In this document: positions 23,746 through 35,731 of the stretch, in pieces | How the letters are laid out: each line of letters opens with the position of its first letter | Numbering within the stretch: position 1 is the stretch's first letter | Source: Macrotis lagotis | Taxonomy: Eukaryota > Chordata > Mammalia > Peramelemorphia > Peramelidae | Assembly (NCBI RefSeq): GCF_037893015.1 | Contig: NC_133663.1 | Span: 140,500,553 to 140,564,552, forward strand | Direction of reading: 5' to 3' | DNA length: 64,000 nucleotides | Translations under genes and position numbers: made by a program | The notes under the pieces: model-generated | Seen by the model: the letters and a program-made list of their open reading frames with translations, nothing else | Told to the model about the DNA's origin: nothing | Database searches by the model: none

Positions 23746-24070
23746 ACAACTTTCAATAAAATATCAAGGTAAACTCGCCTGAGATGCTAGAATCAGATGG
23801 AAAAATAATCATTGAGAGAATCTATCAGTCACCTCCTGAAAGAGATTACTAAATGAAAATTCCAAGGAATATTGTAACCAAATTCTAGAATTAGGAACTC
23901 AAGGAGAAAATACTGCAAGCATCCAGAAATAAACAATTCAAATACCAAGGAGTTATAGTAAGGATTATGTAGGATTTAGCAGCTTCTGCATTAAAGGATC
24001 TAAGAACTGGGAATATGATACACAGGAAGGCAAAGGAGCTTAGATTACAACCAAGCATCAACTGTGCAGC

Positions 24071-24081
24071 AAAAACAAAAC

Positions 24082-24112
<31 letters not shown>

Positions 24113-24113
24113 C
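24071..24113. repeat. (AAAAC)n microsatellite
   Basis: Runs of aaaac units at the ORF1/ORF2 deletion junction of the L1. The reverse frame of Phe/Cys/Val repeats is an artefact. Confidence 0.95.
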
Positions 24114-24430
24114 ACCCTTATCTTTTAGGAAAAAAGGTTGAATAAAATAATTTGTCAAAAAATTGTTGGGAAAAATGGAAAATAGTATAGCAAAAACTAG
24201 GCAGAGATTCACATCTTACTCCCTAAACCAAAATAAGGTCAAAATGGGTACAAGATTTAGATATAAAAGGAGACACCAAAAATAAATTAATAGACCAAGA
24301 AATACTCTATCAGATATATAGAAAGGGGATGAAATTATGACCAATATGAATTGGAGTACCTTATAAGCCACAAAATATATGATTTTGACTATATTAAATT
24401 TAAAAGTTTTTCATTAATAAAACCAATGCT

Positions 24431-24494
24431 ACAAATATTACAAGGAAAGCAGAAAGCTGGGAACAAATATTACAAGGAAAGCAGAAAGCTGGGA
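24431..24494. repeat. Perfect 32-bp tandem duplication
   Basis: Two adjoining identical 32-bp units (24431-24462 and 24463-24494) starting acaaatattacaagg, inside L1 ORF2. Confidence 0.98.
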
Positions 24495-24948
24495 AACAAT
24501 ATTCACAAGTAGGAGTTCTGATAAAGATCTCATTTCTAAAATATATAGATAATTATATCAACATGTCATTCACAATTGAAAAATGTTCAAAGGCTATGAA
24601 CAGACGGTTTTCAAATGAAGAAATCAAAAACTATATAAAATCATGCTCCAAATCATTATTGATTAGAGAAATGCAATTTAGATCAGTAAAGAGATATCAT
24701 CTCTCTCAGATTGGCAAAAGTGAGAAAAATCGAAAATGAATAATATTGGAGAGATTGTGGGAGGATTGGGACATATATGCATTGCTGGTGGAGTTGTGAG
24801 CAGATCCTACCTTTCTGCAGAGCAATATATAACTATGCCCAAAAAACAATAAAAATGTTCATATCCTTTTAATCCAGCAATTCAAATTCTAGGCCTATAT
24901 CCACAAGAAATTATTTTAAAAAATGGGAAGAGTTCCACATTTCCCAAA

Positions 24949-25110
24949 TTTAATTTCTCTACTGGGAAAGCTATGCTAATAAAATCAAAAACTGAAATGA
25001 CTCATACTATTCCTAAGTAGCTGAAAAACTAACTAGCTAACACTAAATGGCATTTCCCTTTCTCCCTGAATATCCAAGTTTTATTCAGCCATTGTAACTA
25101 ATAATGTATT
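24949..25110. repeat. 162-bp patch replacing L1 sequence
   Basis: Copy of 27443-27599. L1 sequence stops near 24933 and resumes near 25123 ('ggaaatttgaagggatgccc'). About 50 bp of ordinary L1 ('atttatagcagctcttttt' region) is missing between. Confidence 0.92.
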
Positions 25111-25672
25111 AATATTAAAAATAATTGGAAATTTGAAGGGATGCCCATCAATTGGGGAATGACTAAATTTATGGTACATGAATAATATGGAATATTATTG
25201 TTCTATAAGAAACCGCAGTGATTGCACTCTAAAGCAGCATGGAAAGTTACAGGATATGATGCTGAGCAAAGGGAGCAGAACCAGGAGAACAATGCACATA
25301 TTAAAAAAAATGTGAAATGATCAAACTTGATGAAAGCAGCTCCTCTCAGCATTTCAGGGAGCTAGGACAGTCATATTTAGACCAGCTATTCCCATCCAGA
25401 GGAAAAACAAAACAAAACAAAGAAAACAATAAAACTCTTCATAAGCTGATTGACACTTTGTAAAATTTATCTCTCATGTATCTCTTTCCCTCAATTATAA
25501 TTTCTCATACTGACTATGACTAATCTGTAAACATGTTTATCAAAAATATGTATATATTGACTATTTGCAGCTGAGGGGGGTGGGTGGGAAGGGATGGTGG
25601 AAGGAAACTTTGTAACTTAAACATATACATGTACATATAGGTGGAAAAAATAAATATAAAAATGATTGAACA

Positions 25673-26580
25673 AAATAGGGAACTTTCAACCTTTCCTGTA
25701 GACAGACCAGAATTGAAAAATGATTTCTCTTCAAATATAAGACATAAAACATGCATAAAAAGGTAAATGGAAAAGACAAATAAAACAACATATTATTCAA
25801 TAAGAGAACACTGTTTACAAACCTCTATGGGAAAATAATACTTGTAACCCTCAAGAACTCTATATGGACAGTTAGGAATATTCTTAGAGAGTGTGTTGAT
25901 TATGACATGATGATTTAAAAAAATAAGGCATAAAATAAAACTTCACTTAGTATAATATAGGAGAAGAGAAAAATTGGAAGCACAATAGCATAAATTATAA
26001 AACATGACGAGTTACAGAGGATCCATTATAGAGGAGGAAATGGAGGGAATGGTATGCATTGCTTGAATCTTACTCTCATTAGACCAGGATCAATGAGGGA
26101 ATAATGTAAACACTCAAATTTAAAAGTTTAACTTACCTTATAGGGAAGAAGTAGAGGAAGGGGGATTAAAAAGAGATGGAAGGGCTGATAAAAGGGAGGG
26201 CAGATTGAGAGGGTTGGTGGTCAGAAGCAAAACACAGAATATGAAGGAGAGGGCAAAAGAACAAAGAAAAGTATTAATGGAGGAGGGGGTGGGATGGAGA
26301 AAAATACAGAGCTATCAATCATAACTAAATGTGAATGGGATGAACTCTTCCATAAAAAATGAAAGTAGATAGCAGAGAAGATCATATACCAGAAACCTAC
26401 AATATGTTGTTTGCAAGAAACACACTTGAAGCAAAGACACACATATGAAGCAAAGGTAAAACCTTGGAACAGAATGTCTTATGCTTCAGTGGAGTAAAAA
26501 CAAAACAAAAATGCAGGGGTACCAATTCTGAACTCAGACAAAGCAAAAGCAAAATAGATCTAAGTAAAAGAGACATGAGA
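25673..26580 (+). mobile_element. L1 fragment: end of ORF1, inter-ORF region and start of ORF2
   Basis: 'cttcaaatataagacataaa' (ORF1 end), a purine-rich inter-ORF tract (26140-26300), then ORF2 endonuclease-region words such as 'gtgaatgggatgaactcttc' and 'gttgtttgcaagaaacacac'. It abuts the 3' end of one L1 and an inverted L1 piece. Confidence 0.75.
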
Positions 26581-27040
26581 TTTTTATCAGAAGCATTGTC
26601 TGTAAAAATTTTTTCCCAGCTTTATTCTTTCCTTCTAAATTTGGTTTCATTGGTTTTGTTTGTACTGAACCTTTTAATTTATTGTAATTAAAATTATTCA
26701 CTTTACATTTCATTATGTTCCATCTCTTGTGTGATCATACATTCTTCCCTTCTCAATAGAACTGATAGGTAAACTATTCCTTGCTCTCCTAATTGTCTTA
26801 TGGTATCATCCATTTTATCTAAATCAATGTTCTATACCTAGTTTCTGCCACACTATTCTCCAGTTTTCCCAGGAGTTTTTGAGAAATAGTGAGTTCTTAT
26901 TTTTTTACTATAGTCATTCACTACTGTATCTTGTGTGTACCTAATCTATTCCATTGATCCACCATTCTATTTCTTAGCAGTACCAAATAATTCTGAAAAT
27001 TGTCACTCTATAATATAGTTTTAGATATGTGCTGTCTAGA
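26580..27040 (-). mobile_element. L1 ORF2 fragment, inverted relative to its left neighbour
   Basis: Complement of the C-terminal ORF2 region: 'cagaagcattgtctgtaaa', 'cattggttttgtttgtactg' and 'tcttatggtatcatccattt' recur in other reverse L1 copies here. Confidence 0.75.
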
Positions 27041-27442
27041 TAATTATATGGCAGAGTCTTCTGCATTGAAAGTAACTCACATGGTTTCCATTTACCATAA
27101 TAAAAATATTATTGAAAAGATTTCAACTTGAGTAGATTCTTCCAATAAGTCAATTTATCATCTCTTCATTCTCCTATACTTTTATATGCCCTCTACATCA
27201 TCTATATAATGAGTAAATTTATTAAAAATATAATGTGCTTACTGTGAATAAGAAGTAAATTGGGTTGGGTCTTGTTCTATACTATATAGAGTCTGCAGCA
27301 GATTCAGGAGGAATTAAATTCAGGTTGAAACATTCATACATATATTTTTGTGTAAGTATGAGCAAGTTATTTGATGCATCAGTAGTCTAAACATTTTTTT
27401 AAAATTATATATTGTAGAGAAGGTGCCAGTCTGATTTTTTAG

Positions 27443-27599
27443 ATTTAATTTCTCTACTGGAAAGCTATGCTAATAAAATCACAAACTGAAATGACTCATA
27501 CTATTCCTAAGAATCTGAAAAACTAGCTAACACTAAATAGCATTTCCCTTTCTCTCTGAATATCCACGTTTTATTCAGCCTTTGTACCTAATATGTATT
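27443..27599. repeat. Duplicated 157-bp segment, probable source copy
   Basis: About 93% identical by eye to 24949-25110. Flanked here by non-L1 sequence. Confidence 0.92.
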
Positions 27600-27639
27600 C
27601 CTAGTACCTATCCGTATCCCTGTATCATAGATATACCCA

Positions 27640-27875
27640 GTTGGTGCAGTTTCAAGGCTTAGCATAAGGATGACCTGAATTAAATCTGGTTTAAGAGTCT
27701 TACCAGTTGTGTGACCCTGGGCAAGTTTTTAGCCACTGTCTACCACAGTTTTCTCAACTGAAACATGTAGATAATAAAAATGCCGACTTTGTAGGGTTGT
27801 TGGAAGGATCAAATGAGACAATATTTTTAAAGGATCTGGCACATAATAAGCACTAAATATGAACTTGTTTTAATT
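27640..27875 (+). repeat. MIR-type fossil
   Basis: 'gttgtgtgaccctgggcaag', 'ttgttggaaggatcaaatga' and 'ctggcacataataagcacta' follow the MIR order. Confidence 0.75.
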
Positions 27876-28280
27876 TTTCCTTCCTTCCCTCATACTCTAC
27901 TTAAGCATTGCAAGAAGGAGCTAGAGAAATTCTTTCTGTCCCTCTTCTCTAGTCTAGTTCTTCAAAATGGGAAAACTCCCAATTCATGATTAATGACCAT
28001 TGTCATGTATTTAGTTATTTTCAATAAGAAAACTCACAGGGAAATTGCAATTGACTATGAGAATTTTGCTTAAATATCCCATTGAGTAATTCAGTCAGTA
28101 TTTATTAAATATCTAATATGGTCAAATTGCTTTTACAAGATTTAAAGCAATTAAAAAGTTAGCATAAATAATGAGAAATTAGATTATATCAAAATATACA
28201 AATTACAAACATGATATATTTCTCACTTTTTTTTGAAAGTTATATGTTTGGAATTTAGAATGTGTTTTCCCACAGAAATA

Positions 28281-28495
28281 ATTTTAATAAATGGTAACTA
28301 GAATCATTCTCAGGAGAGTTCAAGGGGTCTATTTCAAATTTTCAAAAATCTTTTACAGGTGAAGGAACTCAATAATCTTCTCTACCAAATACCCACCTTT
28401 TGGCTGGTAAAACATCATTATCCCTCTTTTAAGTATTAGTGAGTAGAGACTCAAATAGATTAAGAATGAAATGGCTCATTCTACTATTAAGCTAC
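28281..28495. repeat. Local direct duplication, copy 1
   Basis: Begins 'attttaataaatggtaacta'. The partner starts 685 bp downstream. Similarity stops at both unit ends. Confidence 0.85.
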
Positions 28496-28965
28496 TAAAA
28501 TGGTACTAATACTCCTTCTCCGTGATTTTCTGGGGTTTATTCATCCTTCAGAGGCTTGCATAAGTTGTTCTAGAAACAGGCCTCTCATTCAGGTTGTAGA
28601 CTACAGAAAACTATTATATAGTTATTATATGGATTGCTTTTAGGTTTTGGAGTTTGTACTGGGGAGGTCTGATATGAATAGCATAATTATGCAAATTCAT
28701 GATCTGTAAGAATTTCAAGAGATGTAAAGTTGTCATCTAAAATTTTCAAAGTATAAATTATTTCATTTGAGTCACACAACAGTCCTGTTAGGTAGATATG
28801 CTGGGTAATATGTTAATTTTTTTAATAGATTTATAGATGAATTTATAGATGAATAAAAAATCTATAGTAGAACAATATTATAAAGAGAAAAGTTTTGGAG
28901 AATTGATTACTACCTTGATGAAGAATAAAGTCATCAAAGGAAATAGAATAAGTTATAGAATAACC

Positions 28966-29172
28966 ATTTTAATAAATGGTAGCTAGGATCATTCTCAAGA
29001 GAGTACATGGGAATCTATTTAAAATCATCAAAGATCTTTTACAGGAGAAGTAATTCAATAATCTTCTCTACCAAATATCCACCTTTAGGCTAGTAAAGTA
29101 TTATTATCCTCCATCTAAACAGTAGGCAATAGAGACTTAGGTTAAAACTGAAATTGTTCTCACTACTACTAA
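28966..29172. repeat. Local direct duplication, copy 2
   Basis: About 78-80% match by eye to 28281-28495, including the shared run 'caataatcttctctaccaaa'. Confidence 0.85.
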
Positions 29173-29799
29173 GTCTCCTTTCCTGTTTAGGCATTTGTTG
29201 TGTTAATATTGTTTTAATTTGTACAAAAATGCAAAGGATAAAGGAAATAGAAAGGACGATAAATAAAGGAAAATAGAAAACATTTGTGAAAGCCATTTAA
29301 TCAAACTGTTTTTTTTTTTCTATAAAAAGTCATGTACTTTATCTATGTACAAGTCCATAAGCTTGTTACTTTAATCACACTTCTTGAGATATTATAAATG
29401 CGGTAGAACTGTCACTAAAAAGATGGGAAAAGCAGTCATATTGGATCAAGTAAGATTGGGAAAGCAAACTGAATGGACTAAATCTACATATTAAAGATTT
29501 CTATTGGAGGAGACACATTTGTGAGGGTATTGAGAGATCAAATTATAATGTGGCCAAAGAAGTCAAGCTTATAAGATGTATAGAAAATATCTCAGACCTT
29601 GTTACTGTTTCCAAAAGTTAACTAAAAACTTCAATAATTATTGATATATATAACTGCTCTTATTTACACATAATTTTAATGAGAGTCATTCATGTAGTTA
29701 GGCTAGTGCAAAGAGTGCTAGGCTTTGAGGCAGGAAAACAAGTGAAAATCTTGCTTCAGATAATTATTAGATATATTACTCTGGGCAATCAATTCACAT

Positions 29800-30260
29800 G
29801 ACCAATCATTTCATCAGTATTGTTATATGGCAGTGAGATATGGAGTACTCTTGCCTCTAAAAAAATAAAATAAATATAATATAATTAAAGTACAATACAG
29901 AGGTTTCTAGAGAAGTGAATGATCAAAACAGCCAGGCAACAAAATATAATCAAGAAAGCACAAAGAGGAAAAATGGAATTAAAGGATACTATCAAATAAT
30001 TCTGACAAGGTACTGTTCATAAGGTGAGAGAAAAATAAAGGATAACAAGTGAACCTCACTGAAAGCTTTGCTTTCATAGAGGAGTCTTAGATTACAGAAA
30101 AAAAAAACTCACATTTTGGACTGAATCTAGAATTTATATATAAGTACTTTATATCTTTCTTGTTTTCACTGTTTGGTCCACATGTTGGATCTCCTGTGGA
30201 GCCCTTCTGGGATAAGATTAACAAGAATCAAAGTGGTAGAATAGACAAAGGATGATTTGT
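29800..30260 (+). mobile_element. Possible LINE reverse-transcriptase tail (RTE-like), weak
   Basis: Broken frames include LLYGSEIWSTLASKK, which resembles the LYG(C/S)E(T)W motif near the end of RTE-clade reverse transcriptases. The rest is too decayed to follow. Confidence 0.3.
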
Positions 30261-30302
30261 AGAAGGCATAACTTGAGCAAATTCTAAAATCTTATGAGAA
30301 CA

Positions 30303-30456
30303 ATTTTTTTTGTTTGTTTTTGCAAGGCAATGGGATTAAGTCACTTGCCCAAAGTCACACATGTAGGTAATTATTAAGTGTCTGAGGTCGGACACTTAGT
30401 TCAGGTCCTCCTGAATCCAAGGCTGGTGCTTTCTCCACTGTGTCACCTAGCTGCCC
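30303..30456 (-). mobile_element. tRNA-derived SINE inside the duplicated unit
   Basis: Reverse copy: 'gcaaggcaatgggattaagt' to 'ccactgtgtcacctagctgc'. No clear target duplication, in contrast with the other copies. Confidence 0.85.
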
Positions 30457-30642
30457 CCATGACAATATTTAAGAGGCAATTGCTATTCTTCAAGATCCTC
30501 CTTCCTGCTGGTCTCAGGGTTTAAACACAGATCTTTAAACTCTGGACAATCAATGAGTTACCCTGCTCTGCCCTTACCCCAAACACATCTGAACCTAAAT
30601 ATGACTTCATCATGTATGCCTCTCCTCCCACACCATCCATAA
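30453..30642. repeat. Duplicated block, copy 1
   Basis: Direct match to 35728-35918. The homology continues into the adjoining reverse SINE (30303-30456), so the duplicated unit is about 340 bp. Confidence 0.9.
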
Positions 30643-30745
30643 TAATACAATCATTAAGTTCATACAATGTGCAAACTCTTGTGATAAGCAATAGGACAAG
30701 AAATAGAAAAGTAAGACAGTCTGCTCTCAAGGATCCCACATAGAA
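30643..30745 (+). repeat. Fragment of the old dispersed repeat seen at 4705 and 41550
   Basis: 'aatgtgcaaactcttgtgat' and 'tctgctctcaaggatccc' fit the same 5' segment. Confidence 0.4.
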
Positions 30746-31649
30746 ACAATACATTTAGAAAGTGTCATTGTTATATCCAGTGGAAAGTCCTTGCTCCATA
30801 AGGTACAGCAACAAAGCAGATGTCAATGGCTCTTTTTTTTAATATGAGTTACTTTGATATAATTAAAAGAGCTTCAAGACCATAAACTGTCTCTCTAGGT
30901 CTTAGTGGAAATCATAGTTAAGGTGGTACTGATGATCTGACTTGCCTGATGCTTTCTTCCATCTATCTTTCCCACTGGGTGATTTACTGCTTCAAAAAGG
31001 CTAGTTTATTAATGCTGTGGTTAAGAGTTGGTTGATATTTGGTTGGACCCTTCTAGCTTCTTCTTCACAGGAAATGCCTTTGTGGATAAATGCTCTGAGG
31101 GTTGAGTTATTAAGAGAACTGGTGTCTTGGGAGATGGTACCATACTATTACTCCTATGCCTTTCTGCTTTCTAGTGAAAGTAGGTCAGCAGCTGTTGTTA
31201 GTGAGAGGTAAGATGGACTCTTTCTTCACAATGATTTCTTTCCTCAATATTAGCTTCAAAGATTGAGATAGAAACAAATATGGTTCAGATTCTTAGGAAT
31301 TTTCCTTTATAGTCTGAGTGGAGATGGTAATCAAAATGGTGGTGGGATTGGTTTGACTTGCTTAATATCGGTTAGTTTCTGTCTCTCTCACAGGTTACCC
31401 TAATGTCTCAGCTAGTTTGGTTTTCTTGCTGTGTGGATGACTGTGGATTGGCACCTTGTGGGGATAACTGACTCCTTTCCACAGGAACCAAATTCCTGGA
31501 AAATGGCTATGAAGGATGATCTAGAAGCAGAATCAGTGATTGGCAGGGAATGAGAGTAGTTATTGTGCTTCTTTTATGTCTTCCATTCTGATCTGAATTG
31601 ATATATGATTGTGCTCACCTAGATTGAAGTTTAAAGTTCACATTAACTT
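30746..31649. other. Unrecognised sequence with weak internal similarity
   Basis: Two stretches (about 30890-30960 and 31295-31370) look alike: 'gtggaaatcatagttaaggt' and 'gtggagatggtaatcaaaat', each followed by a 'tgacttgc' motif. Possibly an old tandem duplication. No protein family recognised. Confidence 0.35.
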
Positions 31650-32690
31650 AAAATTATCTCAGAGTTGGTGGTAGAGACGATATGGTAGAGAGAAGACAGG
31701 AATCTTTATACTCTCCCAGGTTTCCCTCAGAATCAAGTCTTTAAACAGATTTTAGAGTGACAGAACCCAAAGCAGAACAGAATGGAACATGTTCCAGTAA
31801 GGACTGTCTTGAGTGGAGTGTGAGTATATTCATGGGAAGGAATGGAAAATCAGATGGGAGGGTAAAGGAGGGATTAGGGGGCCAAGGTGAGACCAGCCAG
31901 AGGTTTTCAGTTCCCAGAGATATATCCCTGCAGTCTGGTCTCAACAAGTCAAGATATTTGATATTTGATATATTGCTATCAACTCCTTAAATGCTCTACA
32001 AGAAAACTGGAAGAATTCTAATGCAGGTATTACAGACTCCCCATTGAGCCAATATGACTTTATTACATGGTCAGCCGAGACAGCAAGCTGCTGGCATTCC
32101 CAGCCCAAAAGGTTTAAACCAGTGAGTAAACCACTGGCATTTCCATCATGGACAGATAGCTCAGAGAGCAAACCACTAGCTTTTCCAAAGCAGAACACCC
32201 AGTGAACAAGTGACTGTCATTCCCAATGCAGATGACCCCAGGTCAGTGAGCAGGTCTTAAGGGTTCTCAAAGTCAAAGCTCTGTGAGTGGGCCCCTCCCC
32301 CAACACAGGAAACTTGGAATAGTGACCAGTAACAAAACTAAAGAAGAGTATGAAAGGTCAGAAAAAAGCAGGTTCTATAGAAAGTTAACTTGGACATAGG
32401 ATGGGCAAAACATCATCTCAAAAATGAATGCTACATGTGAAGATGCAAAGAAGAATATAACTTATTTTCCAGCTCAAAAAAAGACTTCTTAGAAGTTCAA
32501 AAAAGATTTTAAAAATCAAGTAGAAAAATTGGGAAAAGAAATGCAAGAGGAATTCAGTATCTTGCAAAAGGAAGCACAAAAATTCACAGAATTAACCAAA
32601 TGCTATAAAAATACAATTAGGGAAATAAAAAAATGGGAAAAGAAAGCAGCTCCTTTAAAAAATAAAATTGATCAAAATTATCTCAGAGTT
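31650..32690 (+). mobile_element. L1 insertion, 5'-complete but 3'-truncated, with 17-bp target site duplication
   Basis: AAAATTATCTCAGAGTT occurs exactly at 31650-31666 and 32674-32690. The 1,007 bp between begins like an L1 5' end (tggtagagagaagacaggaa). It continues through the 5' UTR (31740-32400) and into ORF1 (MGKEMQEEFSILQKEAQKFT, from 32529), then stops inside ORF1 at ...PLKNKID. It has no ORF2, 3' UTR or poly(A). Seen: the duplication, the 5' end and the missing 3' part. Inferred: reverse transcription primed within ORF1. Confidence 0.9.
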
Positions 32691-35585
32691 TATAAGGTTG
32701 AATCTCCTCAGCGTTGTGATGATCTGGACTGATGTTAGTCCACCTACATTCTTGAATATTTCCAGTTGTCTCATCAATAATCTCAGTAGCATAGGCATAG
32801 TAGATATTATGTTAATTTTCTGTACTATTTTAATTTAAACCATATTGTTTTCATTTGATTATATCTTCTAAGATTCGTTTTATGATCTACTTTCCTTTCT
32901 ACTTATATTTTAAGTAATATTTCATTTTTGAAAAGTTTTCCCTCTCCATTTCTATATCTTCAATTTTCCAAGTTGTGTTCACATTTAAGTTATTTCTCTG
33001 AAATACACCTCTCTCTACTCTGCTACTTTAAGATGAGTTTTTAATATGAAACTTTTTTGTTTGAAAATTGTAATTAATATGATCCAGAATTGAAATATTT
33101 TAGAAATTATGCTTTCAAAAGTAATTGAAATATAATAATTTAATTATTCCATTTTGAGAAGGTTTCTATTGAATTCTATTCAATTCTAAAAATAAATTAC
33201 TGGGAATGCATAAGAAAATGTTTTTCTGAACCATTTGTAAAGATCTAAAGAATTAACCTTATGATAAAGTTAAAAAAATTTAGAGCAGTTCATGAAAAAT
33301 TCATCTGGTCTTGGTCTATCAACAAAAATTCTTGCTATCAACTCCTTAAATGTTATCTGGTTAATAGACAATGTTATGATAATCTGGAAGGGTAGCAATT
33401 TGTAATATTTTCTTTAATCATATGTCATTTGGGTATTCAGTATTTGGTATTCAAGTGTTTAAATGTAACAGGGCCCTGTAGTGTGCACAGTACCAACATT
33501 TCATGGAGGAGGGGCTATAATGCTGGAGAAAGGAGAAACAAGCAATACAGAAATCTGCCAAATTTTTATAATGATTTCCCATTCCATATGGAGCATACTC
33601 ATTTAAAAAATAAATAGAAACATTTAAATTTGGGAAATTATTACCAAAATGGAAGGAAGCACCTAATGACAATTCTAAAATGAAATGATTCTAGAGTTAT
33701 CAAATCAAGATAGATACAACCCCCTCAAATCATATGATCTTTTTTCCCCTTATTTTTAGTGCATATATATGCACTGAAGGTCCACAAGACCCTTCTATTA
33801 ACTAAATACAATTTATGTAGTTTTATTCTCTGGATTTATAGAAGACTTCTACCCTTATTCTTTTACAATGGTACCAATAAATCTAAAGCAAAGCAATAAA
33901 GTTAAATAACTTTATAATTCCTAAACCCTGGTCACTTCAAAACTGAAACACTTATAAAATCCTTCAATAATTTTAAATCACCATATGTTGTGGAGAGTGA
34001 TTTATAGTTACTAAAGCTCTTTATTTCTTTTAAGTGTTTCAGTTTAAAATTGAATAAAATAGCATTCTGTGGGTTTATATATTGCTGAGTAAATGCTCAA
34101 ATAAATACACTCAGTTATAGGTAAGAAAAGATGGAAACTAGAAGTTGACAACTAATGCATAAGAGTCTGATAAAGCTGATCAGTTGACTTTGTCCCTAAA
34201 TACTTCATGTGTCTATTTTCCTATTGATTATTTCCTACCATTTAGAAAGTATATTTTTAAGACATTTTTTCCCATCATTTTCTACTTTACAGGAAATATA
34301 CAACTGAAATTTTTCCAAATTCTTCCTTTGATACACAAAATACTGGCATCATAATTTCAGGGAGATTGACTGGAAAATTCTCAGTAGTTTCCCTGTGGCT
34401 TTTAATATGGGTCATATGACAAAGTTAAGCACATTATTTGTGCTTTATTTGAAATTTTGGTGTTTCAATTTACTCAATTTATTCTTAGTAGTTGGTTCTC
34501 ACATTGAAAAATAAAACTGGGTCCTAGGAAATATCCACTCCTATTGATCACAATTGGGCAAAATAAATGATTCATGTGACATTCCTTCAAGAAAAATAGG
34601 AAAATTACTTTTTTGGATTATATTCATTGTTCCAGTGACTTAAATATCAATTAATTTTCTCTAATGTTTTCTAAGATATTAGTTTATTTTCTCTGTATGC
34701 TATAATCTCCATATACTATTGAATCAGTCATCCATTTCAGAGATATAATCTCAGTTTAGAAATTTAGTTTAATAAATTGAAATTTGACAGTTGTAAGAGT
34801 ACACAATCTTTTTATTTGAACAACATAATAGCTGAGTATAGTGTAGTGATGTTAAAACTTTTGACCTCATTTATCTTACCACCACCATTTACTTAGCCTG
34901 TGATCTGTTGCAAGTCATTTAACTTTCTTGAAAACTTATTTCTTAATCTGGAAAAAAAAAAGATGAATGCATCTTCGCTGCCTTTTTTGTGCAACACTAT
35001 TGTGAGAAATTTATAATACAATATAAAATATTTTCCCTAATCTCTTTACTTGTTTCCCATTCTCATATCCTCCTGAAGAAGCAATCCCATAGAAAACATC
35101 TTATTGTTCTAAAGTATCAAATTACATTATGTCTCTATTATTGTACTGCATCATATACTTAAGTCATGTACACAAATAATCTAATACAAAGTTCGCTGAC
35201 TGTCTAATGAGGTTGGGGATTCTGTTTTATTCTCAGTATCCCTTAACTTAGTGCAGTAGCTTGTTAATATAGGCATTTAATTCGATGAATAAATTAATCA
35301 ATTAAAATTGTTTCTAAAATATTATTAACAATCTCAGATGAACCACTTTACATTTCCTGGCCTCAGTTTACTCCTCTTTTCTGTAGAGTTAATACTTGCA
35401 CAACAAGATTGCTGTGATGAAAACATTTTGTAAAAGTCTAAATTGAGTATAACACTTCCAGGAATGTGTATTGGAAGAATCCTAAACACATTCACCCACA
35501 CCCACACTCACCCCCCAACACACACACTTCAAAGAGGGTTCATCTATCCTTTGCTTATTTCCTATTGAACATGATAGCATATTTA
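32691..35585. other. Mostly unrecognised AT-rich sequence
   Basis: Weak MIR-like fragments at about 34860-34985 ('ttgcaagtcatttaacttt') and 35345-35440 ('tggcctcagtttactcctc'), and a C/A-rich tract at 35490-35527. No gene supported. Confidence 0.5.
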
Positions 35586-35731
35586 TTTTTTAATTTTCTT
35601 TTTTTAAATTTAATTAATTGACTTACCTAAGGTCATACAGGAAATTGTTAAATGTCTGAAGCTGAATTTAAACTCAGGTCCTCCTGACTCCAGGGCTGGT
35701 GCTCTCTCCACTGTGCCACCTAGCTGCTTCC
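35586..35731 (-). mobile_element. tRNA-derived SINE, old copy, part of a duplicated block
   Basis: Reverse copy ending 'ccactgtgccacctagctgc'. More decayed than most siblings (for example 'gacttacctaaggtcataca'). It is followed by a 187-bp block also found after the SINE at 30303. Confidence 0.8.

Larger units (their letters stand above)
23276..25672 (+). mobile_element. L1 with large internal deletion
   Basis: 5' UTR/ORF1 start (23276-23670), a reverse SINE scrap (23677-23745), an ORF1 C-terminal part (23756-24115), then a jump to the ORF2 C-terminal part (24140-25400) and a 3' UTR ending near 25672. Most of ORF2 is missing. It carries a perfect 32-bp tandem duplication (24431-24494) and a foreign 162-bp patch (24949-25110). 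Confidence 0.85.

Noticed and set aside
22845-24113. CRISPR-like regular repeats
   Set aside because: Only dinucleotide and AAAAC microsatellites without spacers, and the genome is eukaryotic.
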